Below, one piece after another: positions 27,148 to 36,584 of a stretch of 64,000 nt of DNA (positions are counted from its first letter, which is position 1; every line of letters starts with the position of its first letter). The position numbers and the translations under genes were made by a program. The stretch lies in assembly GCA_937951485.1 (NCBI GenBank), contig CALEDJ010000016.1:139086-203085 (forward strand). Reading direction: 5' to 3'. This DNA is from an uncultured bacterium (lineage in GTDB: Bacteria; Hydrogenedentota; Hydrogenedentia; Hydrogenedentales; CAILVY01). Below the pieces are notes generated by a model. The model was given only the letters and a program-made list of their open reading frames with translations. It made no database searches and was not told the DNA's origin.

Positions 27148-30100
27148 ATGACGAAACCGCTGGAGAAGAACCCGTTCCTTTTCTGGTTGGTTCCATTCGC
27201 ATGGCTATGTTTCGCCGGGCTTGCGGAGGCCGGGGAAGCGCCAATGCTGTGGAACATTGGCCGGACCGATGGCAGCGCCGCTGAATTCGCGCTGGCGCCG
27301 GGCGGCTTCCGAGACTTCATAAATGACCCCTGTTTCATGGTGGGCTGGTCCGACCCCGCGCACGATTGGCCGTATGCACATCCAGGTCCTTCTGACGGCT
27401 GGGCAGGCCATCGCTCGCACACCTTCACCATATCGTTTTCCCTCAAGCGCCTGCCGAAAGCGGGCGAATGCGCCTTGCACCTGCACTTTGTTGACACCCA
27501 TAGCCTGCATCCGCCGCTCATGCGCATCGTGGTGAACGGCCGCGGTTTCACACGGCGCCTGCCCGCAGGCGCCGGCGACGCCTCCATTCACGGTGACTAC
27601 GCCGGGAGTGCGCCTTGCCACACGCAGGTCACTTTTCCCACAAACCTGCTTCGAAAGGGCGAAAATGAAATCGCCATCATTACGGACAGCGGCAGTTGGG
27701 CGATCTATGATGCCCTCGCGCTTCAAACACCCCCGGGCGCGGCACTGGCGCCGCCCGCGGCCACAAAGACCATGCTCGCCGCCGTGGATGCCCCGCGTGT
27801 GTTGATCGCCGCAGACAACGCACTGATGCAGCCGGTGCGCGCAACGGTGCGACACCATGGGGAACCCGTAACCGCCGTGCTGCGCGTGAGCGGAGCCGAA
27901 CCGCAATCCCTGACATTGACCAACGGTTCCCACATCATTGAAACGCTGCTCCCCGCGACAGACGCCGACAGGGTGGTCACAGCGTCGCTGGAAATCGCCG
28001 GGGAAATCGCAGCCGCTCAGGAGACGATGCTCCGGCCCGTACGGCATTGGACGGTGTATCTGATGCACCATACCCATCTCGATATCGGCTATACGCATCT
28101 TCAGACGGAGGTGGAAGAGAGGCAGTGGGCGCATATCGAGAAGGCGCTGGAAATCGCCGAAACCACCAGAGATTTCCCTCCGGAAGCGCGCTTCAAATGG
28201 CTGCCGGAGGGACTGTGGGCCGTGGACAGTTACCTGCGCCGCGCGGACGCCGCGAAAAAGCAGCGGTTTCTGGACGCGGTCCTGGATGGGACCATCGGCC
28301 TGGACGCCCTCTACGGGAACCAGTTGAGCGCGTTGTGCCGTCCGGAGGAATTGATCGAACTGACCGGCTATGCCCGCCGCTTCGCACGGGAATATGGCAT
28401 TCCGATAGACACGGCCATGATCTCCGACGTGCCCGGTTACACGTGGGGCATCATTCCCGTACTCGCCCAGAGCGGCGTACGCTATTTCTCCATCGGCCCC
28501 AACGCCGGACACCGTATCGGTCACACCCTCTCGACGTGGGGCGACAGGCCCTTCTATTGGGTCTCGCCCTCCGGCGGGGAAGAGGTGCTGTGCTGGGTGG
28601 CGGGCAAGGCGTATTCGTGGTTCCACAGCCGCCGGCTGGATGATGAGAATCGCCTGCTGGATTACCTCGATGACCTCGAAAACCGCGGATTCCCGTATGA
28701 GATCGTCCAGGTGCGCTACAACATCGGCGGCGACAACGGACCGCCCGACCCGATGCTGCCGGATTTCGTGCGCCGCTGGAACGAAAAATACGCCTTCCCG
28801 AAACTGGTCATCGCCACCACGAAGGAAGCGTTCGCTTCCTTTGAAGAACGATATGGCGCCACCATCCCGCGCATCGCGGGCGATTTCACCCCTTATTGGG
28901 AAGACGGGGCGGCGTCCTCCGCCTTGGAGACAGGCATCAACCGCGCCGCGGCGGAACGCCTGGTGCAGGCCAATGCGGTCTGGGCGCTGACCCGCCCCAA
29001 AGAATATCCCGCCCCCGCATTCCATGAGGCATGGCGCAATGTGCTGCTGTACGACGAGCACACCTGGGGCGCGCACAACAGCATTTCCGAGCCGGAGAGC
29101 GATTTTGCCCTGGGCCAATGGCGCATCAAGCAGTCATTTGCGCTGGAAGCCGACCGGCAGTCGCGCGCGTTGCTGAACGACGCCCTGGGCGCGGCTGCGC
29201 CGGGAGAAACACCCGTCACCGTTGTGCTCGTATTCAATACCCAGGGATGGACACGGGATGGCCTGGTCACCCTCCCCGCCGATTGGCGGCTCGCCGGAGA
29301 ACTGGTGAAAGACGAAGCAGGGCGGGCAGTCGCTTCCCAGCGGCTTTCCACCGGCGAACTGGTCTTCAAGGCGGGGGGGCTGCCGCCGTTCAGCGCGCGG
29401 CGATTCACCCTGCACGCGGCTGCGCCGCATGTCAATGGGACCGCCACGGCGCACGGCAACACGCTGCGCAATGGACTGATCACCGTGCGCGTGGATGCGG
29501 ATACCGGCGCCGTCGCTTCGCTCACACGGGAAGGCATTGCGGAGGACCTTGTCTGCCGCGAGGACGGTCCAGGCCTGAATGATTTCCTCTATGTCGCGGG
29601 CCGCGATCCAAAAGACCCCAAGCGCAATGCCCCGCCCCGGATCACCATCAAGGAATCCGGTCCGCTCGTGGCTTCGCTTCAGATATTGTCTGAAGCGCCC
29701 GGATGTCGTTCCCTCATGCGTGAAATGCGGTTGATAGACGGCATGGACCACTTGGAAATCGTCAATATCGTTGACAAGGAACTGATTTACACCCAGGAAG
29801 CCGTGCATCTGGCGTTTCCGTTCCATGTGCCCGGCGGCATGGCCCGCATGGACATCCCCTGGGCGGTGGCGCGCATCGAAGAGGACCTGCTGGAAGGGGC
29901 TTGCAAGAACTATTTCACCGTACAGCGTTGGGTGGACGTTTCCAACGCGGCATACGGGGCGACCCTGGCCACAGTGGAAGCGCCGCTGTTTCAGGTCGGC
30001 GGCATCACGAACGACCCGGTGGTTGTCGGGTGGCTGCGCGAAGTGCGTCAACCCGCCACAACCCTTTATGCCTATCTCATGAACAACTACTGGGAGACCA

Positions 30101-30507
30101 ACTACAAGGCGGCGCAGGAAGGTCCAACGCCGTTCCGCTTCGCCATCCGCCCGCACGGCGGCTTCGACGCCGCGCGCGCGCAACGTTTCGGCATGGAAAT
30201 ATCCCAACCGCTTATCGCTGTTCCCGCCGCGCCCGACGCAGCACCACACGACCTGCCGCTCCGCGTCACGCCCGATGAGGTCATCGTCACGATGCTGAAA
30301 CCGGCGGACGACGGGTCAGCGATCATCCTGCGCCTGTTCAACGCATGCGGTCAGCCGCGCGACATTGCCCTGGATTGGGGACCGAACAAACCGGAGCGCA
30401 TCGAGCACAGCAACCTGTTCGAAGAAACCGGTGAAGCAATCCAGGGAACCATCCGCCTCGCCCCGTGGGCATTTGCGACCCTTCGGATTGTGCCGCCCCG
30501 GAGGTAG
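27148..30507 (+). CDS. Secreted GH38-type alpha-mannosidase-like protein
   Basis: About 1,119 residues from ATG 27148 (AGGAG 11 bases upstream; a GTG at 27109 is in frame). An N-terminal signal segment FWLVPFAWLCFAGLAEA is followed by a beta-sandwich with NIGRTDGSAAEF, like the accessory domain of family 4 polysaccharide lyases. The GH38 catalytic domain begins with HHTHLDIGYT near 307 (zinc-binding His and Asp). The candidate nucleophile is Asp427 in ISDVPGYTWG, and YDEHTWGAHNS near 635 supplies another zinc ligand region. A C-terminal beta-rich half follows. The enzyme probably removes alpha-mannose or a similar residue from polysaccharide outside the cytoplasm. Confidence 0.85.
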   Translation: MTKPLEKNPFLFWLVPFAWLCFAGLAEAGEAPMLWNIGRTDGSAAEFALAPGGFRDFINDPCFMVGWSDPAHDWPYAHPGPSDGWAGHRSHTFTISFSLKRLPKAGECALHLHFVDTHSLHPPLMRIVVNGRGFTRRLPAGAGDASIHGDYAGSAPCHTQVTFPTNLLRKGENEIAIITDSGSWAIYDALALQTPPGAALAPPAATKTMLAAVDAPRVLIAADNALMQPVRATVRHHGEPVTAVLRVSGAEPQSLTLTNGSHIIETLLPATDADRVVTASLEIAGEIAAAQETMLRPVRHWTVYLMHHTHLDIGYTHLQTEVEERQWAHIEKALEIAETTRDFPPEARFKWLPEGLWAVDSYLRRADAAKKQRFLDAVLDGTIGLDALYGNQLSALCRPEELIELTGYARRFAREYGIPIDTAMISDVPGYTWGIIPVLAQSGVRYFSIGPNAGHRIGHTLSTWGDRPFYWVSPSGGEEVLCWVAGKAYSWFHSRRLDDENRLLDYLDDLENRGFPYEIVQVRYNIGGDNGPPDPMLPDFVRRWNEKYAFPKLVIATTKEAFASFEERYGATIPRIAGDFTPYWEDGAASSALETGINRAAAERLVQANAVWALTRPKEYPAPAFHEAWRNVLLYDEHTWGAHNSISEPESDFALGQWRIKQSFALEADRQSRALLNDALGAAAPGETPVTVVLVFNTQGWTRDGLVTLPADWRLAGELVKDEAGRAVASQRLSTGELVFKAGGLPPFSARRFTLHAAAPHVNGTATAHGNTLRNGLITVRVDADTGAVASLTREGIAEDLVCREDGPGLNDFLYVAGRDPKDPKRNAPPRITIKESGPLVASLQILSEAPGCRSLMREMRLIDGMDHLEIVNIVDKELIYTQEAVHLAFPFHVPGGMARMDIPWAVARIEEDLLEGACKNYFTVQRWVDVSNAAYGATLATVEAPLFQVGGITNDPVVVGWLREVRQPATTLYAYLMNNYWETNYKAAQEGPTPFRFAIRPHGGFDAARAQRFGMEISQPLIAVPAAPDAAPHDLPLRVTPDEVIVTMLKPADDGSAIILRLFNACGQPRDIALDWGPNKPERIEHSNLFEETGEAIQGTIRLAPWAFATLRIVPPRR

Positions 30508-30788
30508 TCGGGCTTTTTGCCGCGACCACTGAACGGAATCCCGTATGGGCAACACTTTAGTGGAATGGCATAGATTGTCGGGGCGCACTATATACCTTTT
30601 ACATCCCCCGGCGCTTCGCTGAAATGTAACCCGTATTGCATTTTCCCGACATGGTTTTGTAGAGTGCAGGCATCACATTTTCCCGAACGGGTATTTTCAC
30701 CATATCCTGAAATTCCGGGTGGGGATGGATGAAAACGTCGGAAAGGTTTACAACTTCGCCTGAAGGCATGACAAAGGAACGGAGCATC

Positions 30789-31919
30789 ATGATACGGAGA
30801 ACACGATATACAGTGGCGGCCGCAATGATCGCACTGGCGGCGATGGCTGCGCCGCTTTCGGCACAGGATGTCGCGGAGGGCCAATGGATAAACCTGTTTG
30901 ACGGCGAATCGCTGTTCGGCTGGACCCAGTTCGGCGATGCGGCGTGGGAAGTGGCGGACGGCGTATTGTCGGCCAAGCGCGGCACGAACGGCTGGCTGGC
31001 GAGCACGTGTCAGTTTGCGGATTTTGATTTGACGGTCAAAATCCGGGTCACAGGCAAGGGGTCGGCGGGGATTGTCTTCCGCACAGGACTGGAAGGACAC
31101 CATTCCGAGACGGGCGGCGCGGCGATCACGCTGCCCGCGCAGGATGACGACACATGGCGATTGGTGCAGGTGCGCGCCGTGGGGCCGTCGGTTTCCGCCA
31201 CGGTGGATGGCAAGACCGTGGAAGGGCTTGCGGTTTCGCGTGCGCGGGGCTATGTGGGCGTCCAGTACCACCGCTATCACCGCGACGGACGGGCCGCCCC
31301 CATTGTCGAAGTATCCGAAGTGCGGCTGCGTCCGCTGCAACTGACGACCATCTTCAACGGCAAGAACCTGGACGGCTGGAACATCATTCCAGACCGGGCC
31401 TCGGTGTTTTCCGTCGTGGACGGCGCGCTCAACATCAAGGATGGCAACGGCCAGATCGAGACGGCGGACGTTTACCGGGACTTCGTGCTGCAACTGGATA
31501 TCATCGCCTACGGCGATCCCAGGAAACCGCTGAACAGCGGCGTGTTTTTCCGGGGTCCGGTCGGCGTTTTCTGGAAGGGTTACGAATCGCAGGTGCGCAA
31601 TGAATTCATCCGCGACGACCGCACGCGGCCGGTGGACTTCGGCACGGGCGGCCTTTACGGCATTCAGGAAGCGCGCAAGGTGATTGCGTCCGAAGGCGAA
31701 TGGTTCCAGAAGACCATCGTATGTGAGGGCAACCATTTCGCCGTGTGGATCAACGGCCAACTTGTCAGCGATTACTATGATACGCGCCCGGTTTCCCCGG
31801 AAGGGGACGGCAAGAACGGTTTTGTATCGGCGCCCGGCACCATTCATTTGCAGGGGCATGATCCCACCACCAACCTCTCGTTCAAGAACATCCATATCCA
31901 GGAGTATCCCGCCCGCTGA
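30789..31919 (+). CDS. Secreted protein with two DUF1080 (3-keto-disaccharide hydrolase-like) domains
   Basis: 376 residues from ATG 30789, with signal peptide RTRYTVAAAMIALAAMAAPLSAQ. The first concanavalin-like DUF1080 domain opens with INLFDGESLFGWTQ, the second with TTIFNGKNLDGWNI near 198. The second is the fuller one, containing NSGVFFRGP, GLYGIQEARK and the closing IHLQGHD. The fold is that of 3-keto-disaccharide hydrolases and lamin-like sugar-binding domains, abundant in Planctomycetes-type genomes. The first copy lacks the H-x-D end motif and may be a binding domain. The 280 bases before it hold only a Rep-D relic near 30602. Confidence 0.85.
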   Translation: MIRRTRYTVAAAMIALAAMAAPLSAQDVAEGQWINLFDGESLFGWTQFGDAAWEVADGVLSAKRGTNGWLASTCQFADFDLTVKIRVTGKGSAGIVFRTGLEGHHSETGGAAITLPAQDDDTWRLVQVRAVGPSVSATVDGKTVEGLAVSRARGYVGVQYHRYHRDGRAAPIVEVSEVRLRPLQLTTIFNGKNLDGWNIIPDRASVFSVVDGALNIKDGNGQIETADVYRDFVLQLDIIAYGDPRKPLNSGVFFRGPVGVFWKGYESQVRNEFIRDDRTRPVDFGTGGLYGIQEARKVIASEGEWFQKTIVCEGNHFAVWINGQLVSDYYDTRPVSPEGDGKNGFVSAPGTIHLQGHDPTTNLSFKNIHIQEYPAR

Positions 31920-32032
31920 CCGCACCGCTTCGCGGGCGGCCGCGGAAAAGCATAGGACGGCGCTGGGAGGCGCCTGCGCCGAGCACCGGCCGGGCATATC
32001 CGCGCCGTCATGAATGCGGCAAGGAGTTCGTC

Positions 32033-33028
32033 ATGCACTATCGTCCTCTTGGCGCCAGCGGCATCCGGGTTTCCGTGCTGGGTTTCGGCGCGTGGCAGAT
32101 CGGTGATCCCCGGTATTGGGGCGACGACGCCGAGAGTGATGCGCAAGCCGCCGTGGATACCGCGTTGGACGCCGGCATCAACTTTTTCGATACGGCGGAG
32201 GTCTATGGCGACGGCGCATCCGAAGAGGCGCTCGGCAAAGCGTTGGGCGCGCGCCGCGAGGAGGTGGTCATCGCTTCCAAGGTGGCCCCGGAGCACTGTG
32301 CGCCTGATAAGTTGTTCGCTGCATGTGAAGAAAGTCTTCGAAGACTTGGGACAGATTACATTGACTTGTACCAGGTGCACTGGCCCTTTCGCGACCCTTC
32401 TTTTGAGGAGGCGTATGCCGCCCTGGACCGGCTTCGTCACGAAGGCAAAATCCGTGCGATCGGCGTATCCAATTTCGGCAGGCAGGATTTGACGGATTGG
32501 CTCGCCGTCGGCGATGCCGTGTCGAATCAACTGGGTTACAACCTCGTGTTCCGCGCAGTGGAATACGATATCGTGCCGTTATGCCGCCGCAATGACGTGG
32601 CGGTCATCGCCTACATGCCGCTGATGCAGGGGTTGCTGAGCGGCCGCTGGGAAAAGGTGGACGACATTCCGCCTGCCCGGCGCCGGACCCGCCATTTTTC
32701 GTCCAGGCGCGAAGGGGTCCGCCATGGCGAGCGCGGGTGCGAGCGTCTGCTGATGGAAACGCTGGGCGAACTGCGCCGTTTCGCCGACGCCATCGGCCTG
32801 CCCCTCGCGACGGTGGCCTTGTGCTGGCTGCTGGCGCAGCCGGGGGTGTCTTCCGCCATCATCGGCGCACGCAAGCCCCGGCAGATTCTGCGCAATGTGC
32901 GGGCGGCGGAACTGGACATCGGTCCCGCTGCGATTGCACAGATCAACGAGATCACCGCGCCGCTCAAGCGGGCGCTCGGCCCGAATGCCGACATGTGGGA
33001 GGGCGAGGACGACGCACGCATCCGATAG
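32033..33028 (+). CDS. Aldo/keto reductase
   Basis: 331 residues with a strong AAGGAG ribosome-binding site. The catalytic tetrad is complete: Asp53 and Tyr58 in FFDTAEVYG, Lys83 in IASKV, His116 in YQVHWP. RAIGVSNFG and the C-terminal NADP-binding ALCWLLAQPGVSSAIIGARKP follow the family pattern. It reduces an aldehyde or ketone, possibly a sugar, using NADPH. It ends 10 bases from the convergent phosphodiesterase gene. Confidence 0.92.
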   Translation: MHYRPLGASGIRVSVLGFGAWQIGDPRYWGDDAESDAQAAVDTALDAGINFFDTAEVYGDGASEEALGKALGARREEVVIASKVAPEHCAPDKLFAACEESLRRLGTDYIDLYQVHWPFRDPSFEEAYAALDRLRHEGKIRAIGVSNFGRQDLTDWLAVGDAVSNQLGYNLVFRAVEYDIVPLCRRNDVAVIAYMPLMQGLLSGRWEKVDDIPPARRRTRHFSSRREGVRHGERGCERLLMETLGELRRFADAIGLPLATVALCWLLAQPGVSSAIIGARKPRQILRNVRAAELDIGPAAIAQINEITAPLKRALGPNADMWEGEDDARIR

Positions 33029-33038
33029 GCGCGCCGAA

Positions 33039-33890
33039 TCAGGGCGCGCTCGCCCGCTCCTCGCGCATGCGTTCGTGAAGAAATTTGTGGATCGCAGGCA
33101 GGTGGTCCGCGTTGAGCAGGTCCACGCCCGCCTCATAAAGCACCTGCCACACCTGCCGGCCAAAAGGCAATCCCCAGAACCGGATGCGCTGACCATTGGC
33201 GTGGGCCTTCGCCACCAGTTCCTTCAGGCGCGCCTGCTCCGCTTCGGGCATCGGGCCGTCGCCGCGCCACTGAAACACGCTGCTCCACGACGCGCTCACC
33301 AGCGGCGTCAGGTGCGGCGATGTGCCCTGTTCAATATCGGGCGGCCGGCCGTCTATCGCCGCCAGTCGGGGCGATTCCGCCGCGATGGTCGCGCGCGGCG
33401 TGCTCCCCGAAATCAATACCGTCACCGCGCGCGGTTCCGTGCTGTCGTGGGTGAAAACGGTCAGCATTTCCTCGTAGTCTTTGAGCACCTCCCGCAACTT
33501 CGCGTAGGTTTTCTCCCCGTCGTCCTTGATGTCAATCAAGAGGATGACCGGCGGCCCGCCCGGGTAGATACGGCCATTGTTCTTGCGCGCGCGTTCCAGC
33601 AGCGGATCGAGATACATCCCGCGCAGCGTCTTTGCCGGGGTTGTACGGTGCAGATCATGCGCCACCAGCAACTCGCCGTCCACAAGGAATATGTCCGCCT
33701 CGACGCTGCATATGCCGAGTTCCAGCGCATCCAGCAGCGGCCGCTGCCGATAGTAATCGTTGTGCGAATGGGCGCGTTCCAGAGGAACAAGCGACTCCGC
33801 GCCCGGCCCGCCTGCCATCAGGATCAGCGTGAGGGCTGCGACCATGCCGCATATGCGCCGCATCCGGAAAGGCTTCGGTTTCCATCTCAT
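33039..33890 (-). CDS. Exported PI-PLC-like phosphodiesterase (AIM6 family)
   Basis: 283 residues with AAGGAG 8 bases before ATG 33890. A signal segment (GMVAALTLILMAGG) precedes RAHSHNDYYRQRPLLDALEL and the acidic SVEADIFLVDGELLVAHD, where the His, Glu and Asp of the TIM-barrel phosphodiesterase active site are seen. LIDIKDDGEKT and the C-terminal VDLLNADHLPAIHKFL match the AIM6-like branch of the glycerophosphodiester/PI-PLC superfamily. It is expected to cut a phosphodiester in the periplasm or outside. It is transcribed away from the zinc phospholipase C gene, sharing a 198-base upstream region. Confidence 0.85.
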   Translation of the reverse strand: MRWKPKPFRMRRICGMVAALTLILMAGGPGAESLVPLERAHSHNDYYRQRPLLDALELGICSVEADIFLVDGELLVAHDLHRTTPAKTLRGMYLDPLLERARKNNGRIYPGGPPVILLIDIKDDGEKTYAKLREVLKDYEEMLTVFTHDSTEPRAVTVLISGSTPRATIAAESPRLAAIDGRPPDIEQGTSPHLTPLVSASWSSVFQWRGDGPMPEAEQARLKELVAKAHANGQRIRFWGLPFGRQVWQVLYEAGVDLLNADHLPAIHKFLHERMREERASAP

Positions 33891-34088
33891 AAGGCAACTC
33901 CTTTTCCTCTGTTACGCAACATCGCCTTCGTTCCTACCATAAACGTCGAACAGACATGTTCGCAAGGTTGTTTCCGAGACTGGATTCCGGAATTGGTGCT
34001 GGATTGTGGCATGATGCCGATGAAACGGACGCCAACAGGTGCCGGTCAAAACCATGCTTTGCTTGAATCTCAGGAAAGGAAATGTCCG

Positions 34089-35609
34089 GTGCGCAGATGG
34101 GCCTTTGGTCTTGGTTTCTTAATGATTTCGTTCTCGGCAGCCGGGATTGGGGTGCGAACGCATGCCCAAATCGGACAGATGGCCATGGATGCGTTCCATG
34201 CGGGGGCGGACGAGATGCTCCCGGGATTCGAGGATTTTTTCAAGCACGACGACAATCGCAGAGCGTTCTTTTCCGGTTGCGCCTTTCCCGACTGGGGCTA
34301 CGCCGGCATTGATCAGGATGCGGCGGAAGACGCGCACTGGCGCCCTTTTCACCTTGCGTACCTGGAGGTCTTGCGGCGCCGCTTCCCGCCGCCCTGGGAT
34401 GCGGAAGCGCAGCGTCAAGTGGCATTCTTTCTGGGGGTGATCAGCCACAGCCTTACGGATATTCCGTGGCATTTCAGCAGCAGCACGGACAAGTCGTTCC
34501 TGGAGATGGGCCGCATCCACGACAACGCAAGCCATGGGGATGTTGAAAAGGGTTGCGACATCATTCTATACGCTGAACAGTCTCTCTCGCCATCAATGCA
34601 TATGGATACCTGGTGGCCGCTGGAGGTGCTAATCGAGGTGTACGAGCGCCACGGGCGTCCGGTAACACGCGAACAACTGGCCGCGGGCACGGCCCGGGCG
34701 CAGAGCATGTTTCTCGGCGGATGGGTCGTGGGTGCGTTGCAGGCACGGCGCTGGAAGGAAAGAATGCCCTGGGTCTATGCCCATCTCAATGACTACTACT
34801 ACGGCGGCATGGAACATGGCGCAGCCATCACCACAATGGCGAACAGGCACTACTACGCCCGGTTGCAGGGTTGGCATTACTATCAGAACACCCCCGCCTA
34901 CGCGGAATATGTGCGCCGAAATGACGATTATGTGCCGCATACGGCTGTCGCTGAAACGCATCTCATGGCCGCGCGCCCCGGCCACAACGCCGGCGGCGAG
35001 CCTTTTCTCGAAATCGGCAATAATGGGGCAGGCGACTTGCGGCGCGGGTTGATTCGCTTCGATCTTTCCGACATCGCGCCAGGGACCGATGTGGAACGCG
35101 CGGTGCTCTGGCTCTACTTTTCGGGACGCCGCGGCAGCGCACAGGAACAGGACAAAACCCTGGAGGCATTTGTCGTGAAGCGGCCTTGGCACGCTGGCAC
35201 GCAACTGAGTGACGCCATTCATGGCGTGGACGGCGCGCCGGCGGACGAAGCGGAAGCGACATGGAACAGCGCCGGCGGTGCGCCATGGGGTCGGGAAGGA
35301 TGCGATGATCCGGAAAAAGACCGCGAGAATATTCCGTTGGCGTCGCTGACGATTATGGCAAACGACAATCATGACCAGTGGAAATTCTGGGATGTCACCG
35401 CGGCGGCGCGGGAATGGGTCGCCGCGCCACACCAAAACTTCGGTCTCCTTCTGCGCGAACGTGATGAAGATAAGGGCGAACCCGGCATTTTCCAGTTCTA
35501 TTCGTCAGAGGCATTCAAGGCCGGGGAGGACGGTGATTGCGGCGGCACGCGCATCATGTACCGGCCCACGCTGATCATCTTTCCCAAAGCATCGAACGGC
35601 ATGCCTTGA
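34089..35609 (+). CDS. Secreted zinc-dependent phospholipase C-like protein with C-terminal DNRLRE-type domain
   Basis: 506 residues from GTG 34089 (GGAAAGGAAATG upstream); ATGs at 34011-34020 are in frame but lack a ribosome-binding site. The signal peptide ends in GVRTHA. The zinc site shows as HSLTDIPWH (H-x3-D-x3-H) near 118 and ASHGDVE (H-x3-E) near 148, as in the zinc phospholipase C/S1-nuclease fold. After residue about 290, AAETHLMAARPG... GLIRFDLSDIAPGTDVERA and FWDVTAAAREWV are typical of the beta-sandwich DNRLRE domain of surface proteins. It likely degrades lipids or nucleic acids outside the cell. Confidence 0.8.
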   Translation: MRRWAFGLGFLMISFSAAGIGVRTHAQIGQMAMDAFHAGADEMLPGFEDFFKHDDNRRAFFSGCAFPDWGYAGIDQDAAEDAHWRPFHLAYLEVLRRRFPPPWDAEAQRQVAFFLGVISHSLTDIPWHFSSSTDKSFLEMGRIHDNASHGDVEKGCDIILYAEQSLSPSMHMDTWWPLEVLIEVYERHGRPVTREQLAAGTARAQSMFLGGWVVGALQARRWKERMPWVYAHLNDYYYGGMEHGAAITTMANRHYYARLQGWHYYQNTPAYAEYVRRNDDYVPHTAVAETHLMAARPGHNAGGEPFLEIGNNGAGDLRRGLIRFDLSDIAPGTDVERAVLWLYFSGRRGSAQEQDKTLEAFVVKRPWHAGTQLSDAIHGVDGAPADEAEATWNSAGGAPWGREGCDDPEKDRENIPLASLTIMANDNHDQWKFWDVTAAAREWVAAPHQNFGLLLRERDEDKGEPGIFQFYSSEAFKAGEDGDCGGTRIMYRPTLIIFPKASNGMP

Positions 35610-35825
35610 TTTCGGGAACCTCCCAAAGCAGGGGCACACAAAGCGGGATCGAGCGGCAGCGTGGCTGTGAAACAGCGCAGGCGCACCGGCATTTTTGCAG
35701 GCTGACGCCTGTACTCCAGAACTATCCGTTGTGGCCGGCCTCCCGACCGAGCCACAGCAACGACCGAAGGTCTCCAACAATCTTGACAGGCTGAAGCCTG
35801 ATCTCCGGAACCGTCTCGCTGAAAA
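35610..35825. other. Spacer with Rep-B / Rep-A / Rep-B repeats
   Basis: No gene. Rep-B copies lie at 35697-35722 (GCAGGCTGACGCCTGTACTCC) and 35784-35810 (ACAGGCTGAAGCCTGATCTCC shortened), with a Rep-A copy at 35729-35773 between them (TTGTGGCCGGCCTCCCGACC ... ACCGAAGGTCT). Confidence 0.7.
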
Positions 35826-35853
35826 ATGAAATCGGCCCCCGGAGACAGGGGCC
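35826..35853 (-). terminator. Probable terminator of the cysteine-rich protein gene
   Basis: On the minus strand GGCCCC-TGTCTCCG-GGGGCC forms a 6-bp GC stem followed by a T-rich run (GATTTCATTTTTC), 70 bases past the stop codon at 35924. Confidence 0.55.
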
Positions 35854-35923
35854 AATCACCACGTGGGTTCACGACGCTACGGGAACTTCGGCTTCCGTCG
35901 CGGAAGACCGCATCAACACATTT

Positions 35924-36427
35924 TCATACCCTGGTCTTGCTGCATTCCGACTTTTCCGTCGCACAGCAGGATTTGCCTTCTTTGGCCTCCTTCTCGCCCG
36001 CAGCGCCCTGGGCCGACGCTTTGGATCCAGCACCACAGCATTTGTCCCCGGATTTCCCGGTGACGGGGCAGGAGTTTTCCCCTGCGGATTCTTTCTCACC
36101 GGAGACGCCTTGCGCTTTGGCTTCGCTGCATGCGGCCTTTTCCCCTGCATTGCATGACTTGGCGGCGTACTCGGCCTCGCCTGAGGCCCCCTGCGCCTTG
36201 TCGCCACACGAACTCATTTTGGACCATACGCAGGCTTTGCCGGATTGCGGTTGGTCGGATTTGTCGCCCGCCAGAACCGTTGCGGTCGTAACGCCGGCGA
36301 TAATCAGCGCGGCAAGGGTAAAGAGCGACCATTTCCAGCCGGCACTGCCAAGACACGAACTGCACCCTCCGGAAATGTTGCAACAACTGTTCTTCTGCGC
36401 ATCCGCGCCGTTTTCATGCTCGTTCAT
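35924..36427 (-). CDS. Cysteine-rich single-pass membrane protein, function unknown
   Basis: 167 residues with a clear GGAAAGG ribosome-binding site. The N-terminal 30 residues carry CC-x5-C-x2-C (SCCNISGGCSSC). Residues about 32-54 form one membrane helix (WSLFTLAALIIAGVTTATVL). The rest is low-complexity, charged, and contains ten more cysteines in short blocks such as SCNAGEKAACSEAKAQG, SCPVTGKSGDKCCGAG and KSCCATEKSEC, interleaved with SGEKE/AGEKE repeats. That is 14 cysteines in all. I do not recognise a family. Metal binding or redox chemistry outside the inner membrane is plausible but unproven. It lies downstream of ppdK on the same strand. Confidence 0.75.
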   Translation of the reverse strand: MNEHENGADAQKNSCCNISGGCSSCLGSAGWKWSLFTLAALIIAGVTTATVLAGDKSDQPQSGKACVWSKMSSCGDKAQGASGEAEYAAKSCNAGEKAACSEAKAQGVSGEKESAGENSCPVTGKSGDKCCGAGSKASAQGAAGEKEAKEGKSCCATEKSECSKTRV

Positions 36428-36584
36428 CGTGATTTCCTTTCCTCTCGTCCCGGGATGACATGCATCCGGGCCATTGTTTTGCGTTCCAGACAGCGCCCTG
36501 TTTACCGGCGCATGAAACGAAACGCAGCGGCGCGGGCGGATATTCCCGGTGCCCCCGGAAAAAAGGGTGGGGGTGTAAAGGCAA

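Noticed and set aside
32895-34088. In-frame extension of the phospholipase C gene to 904 residues
   Set aside because: The first 398 codons are antisense to the AIM6-like phosphodiesterase gene. A GTG with a good ribosome-binding site and signal peptide starts the real gene at 34089.
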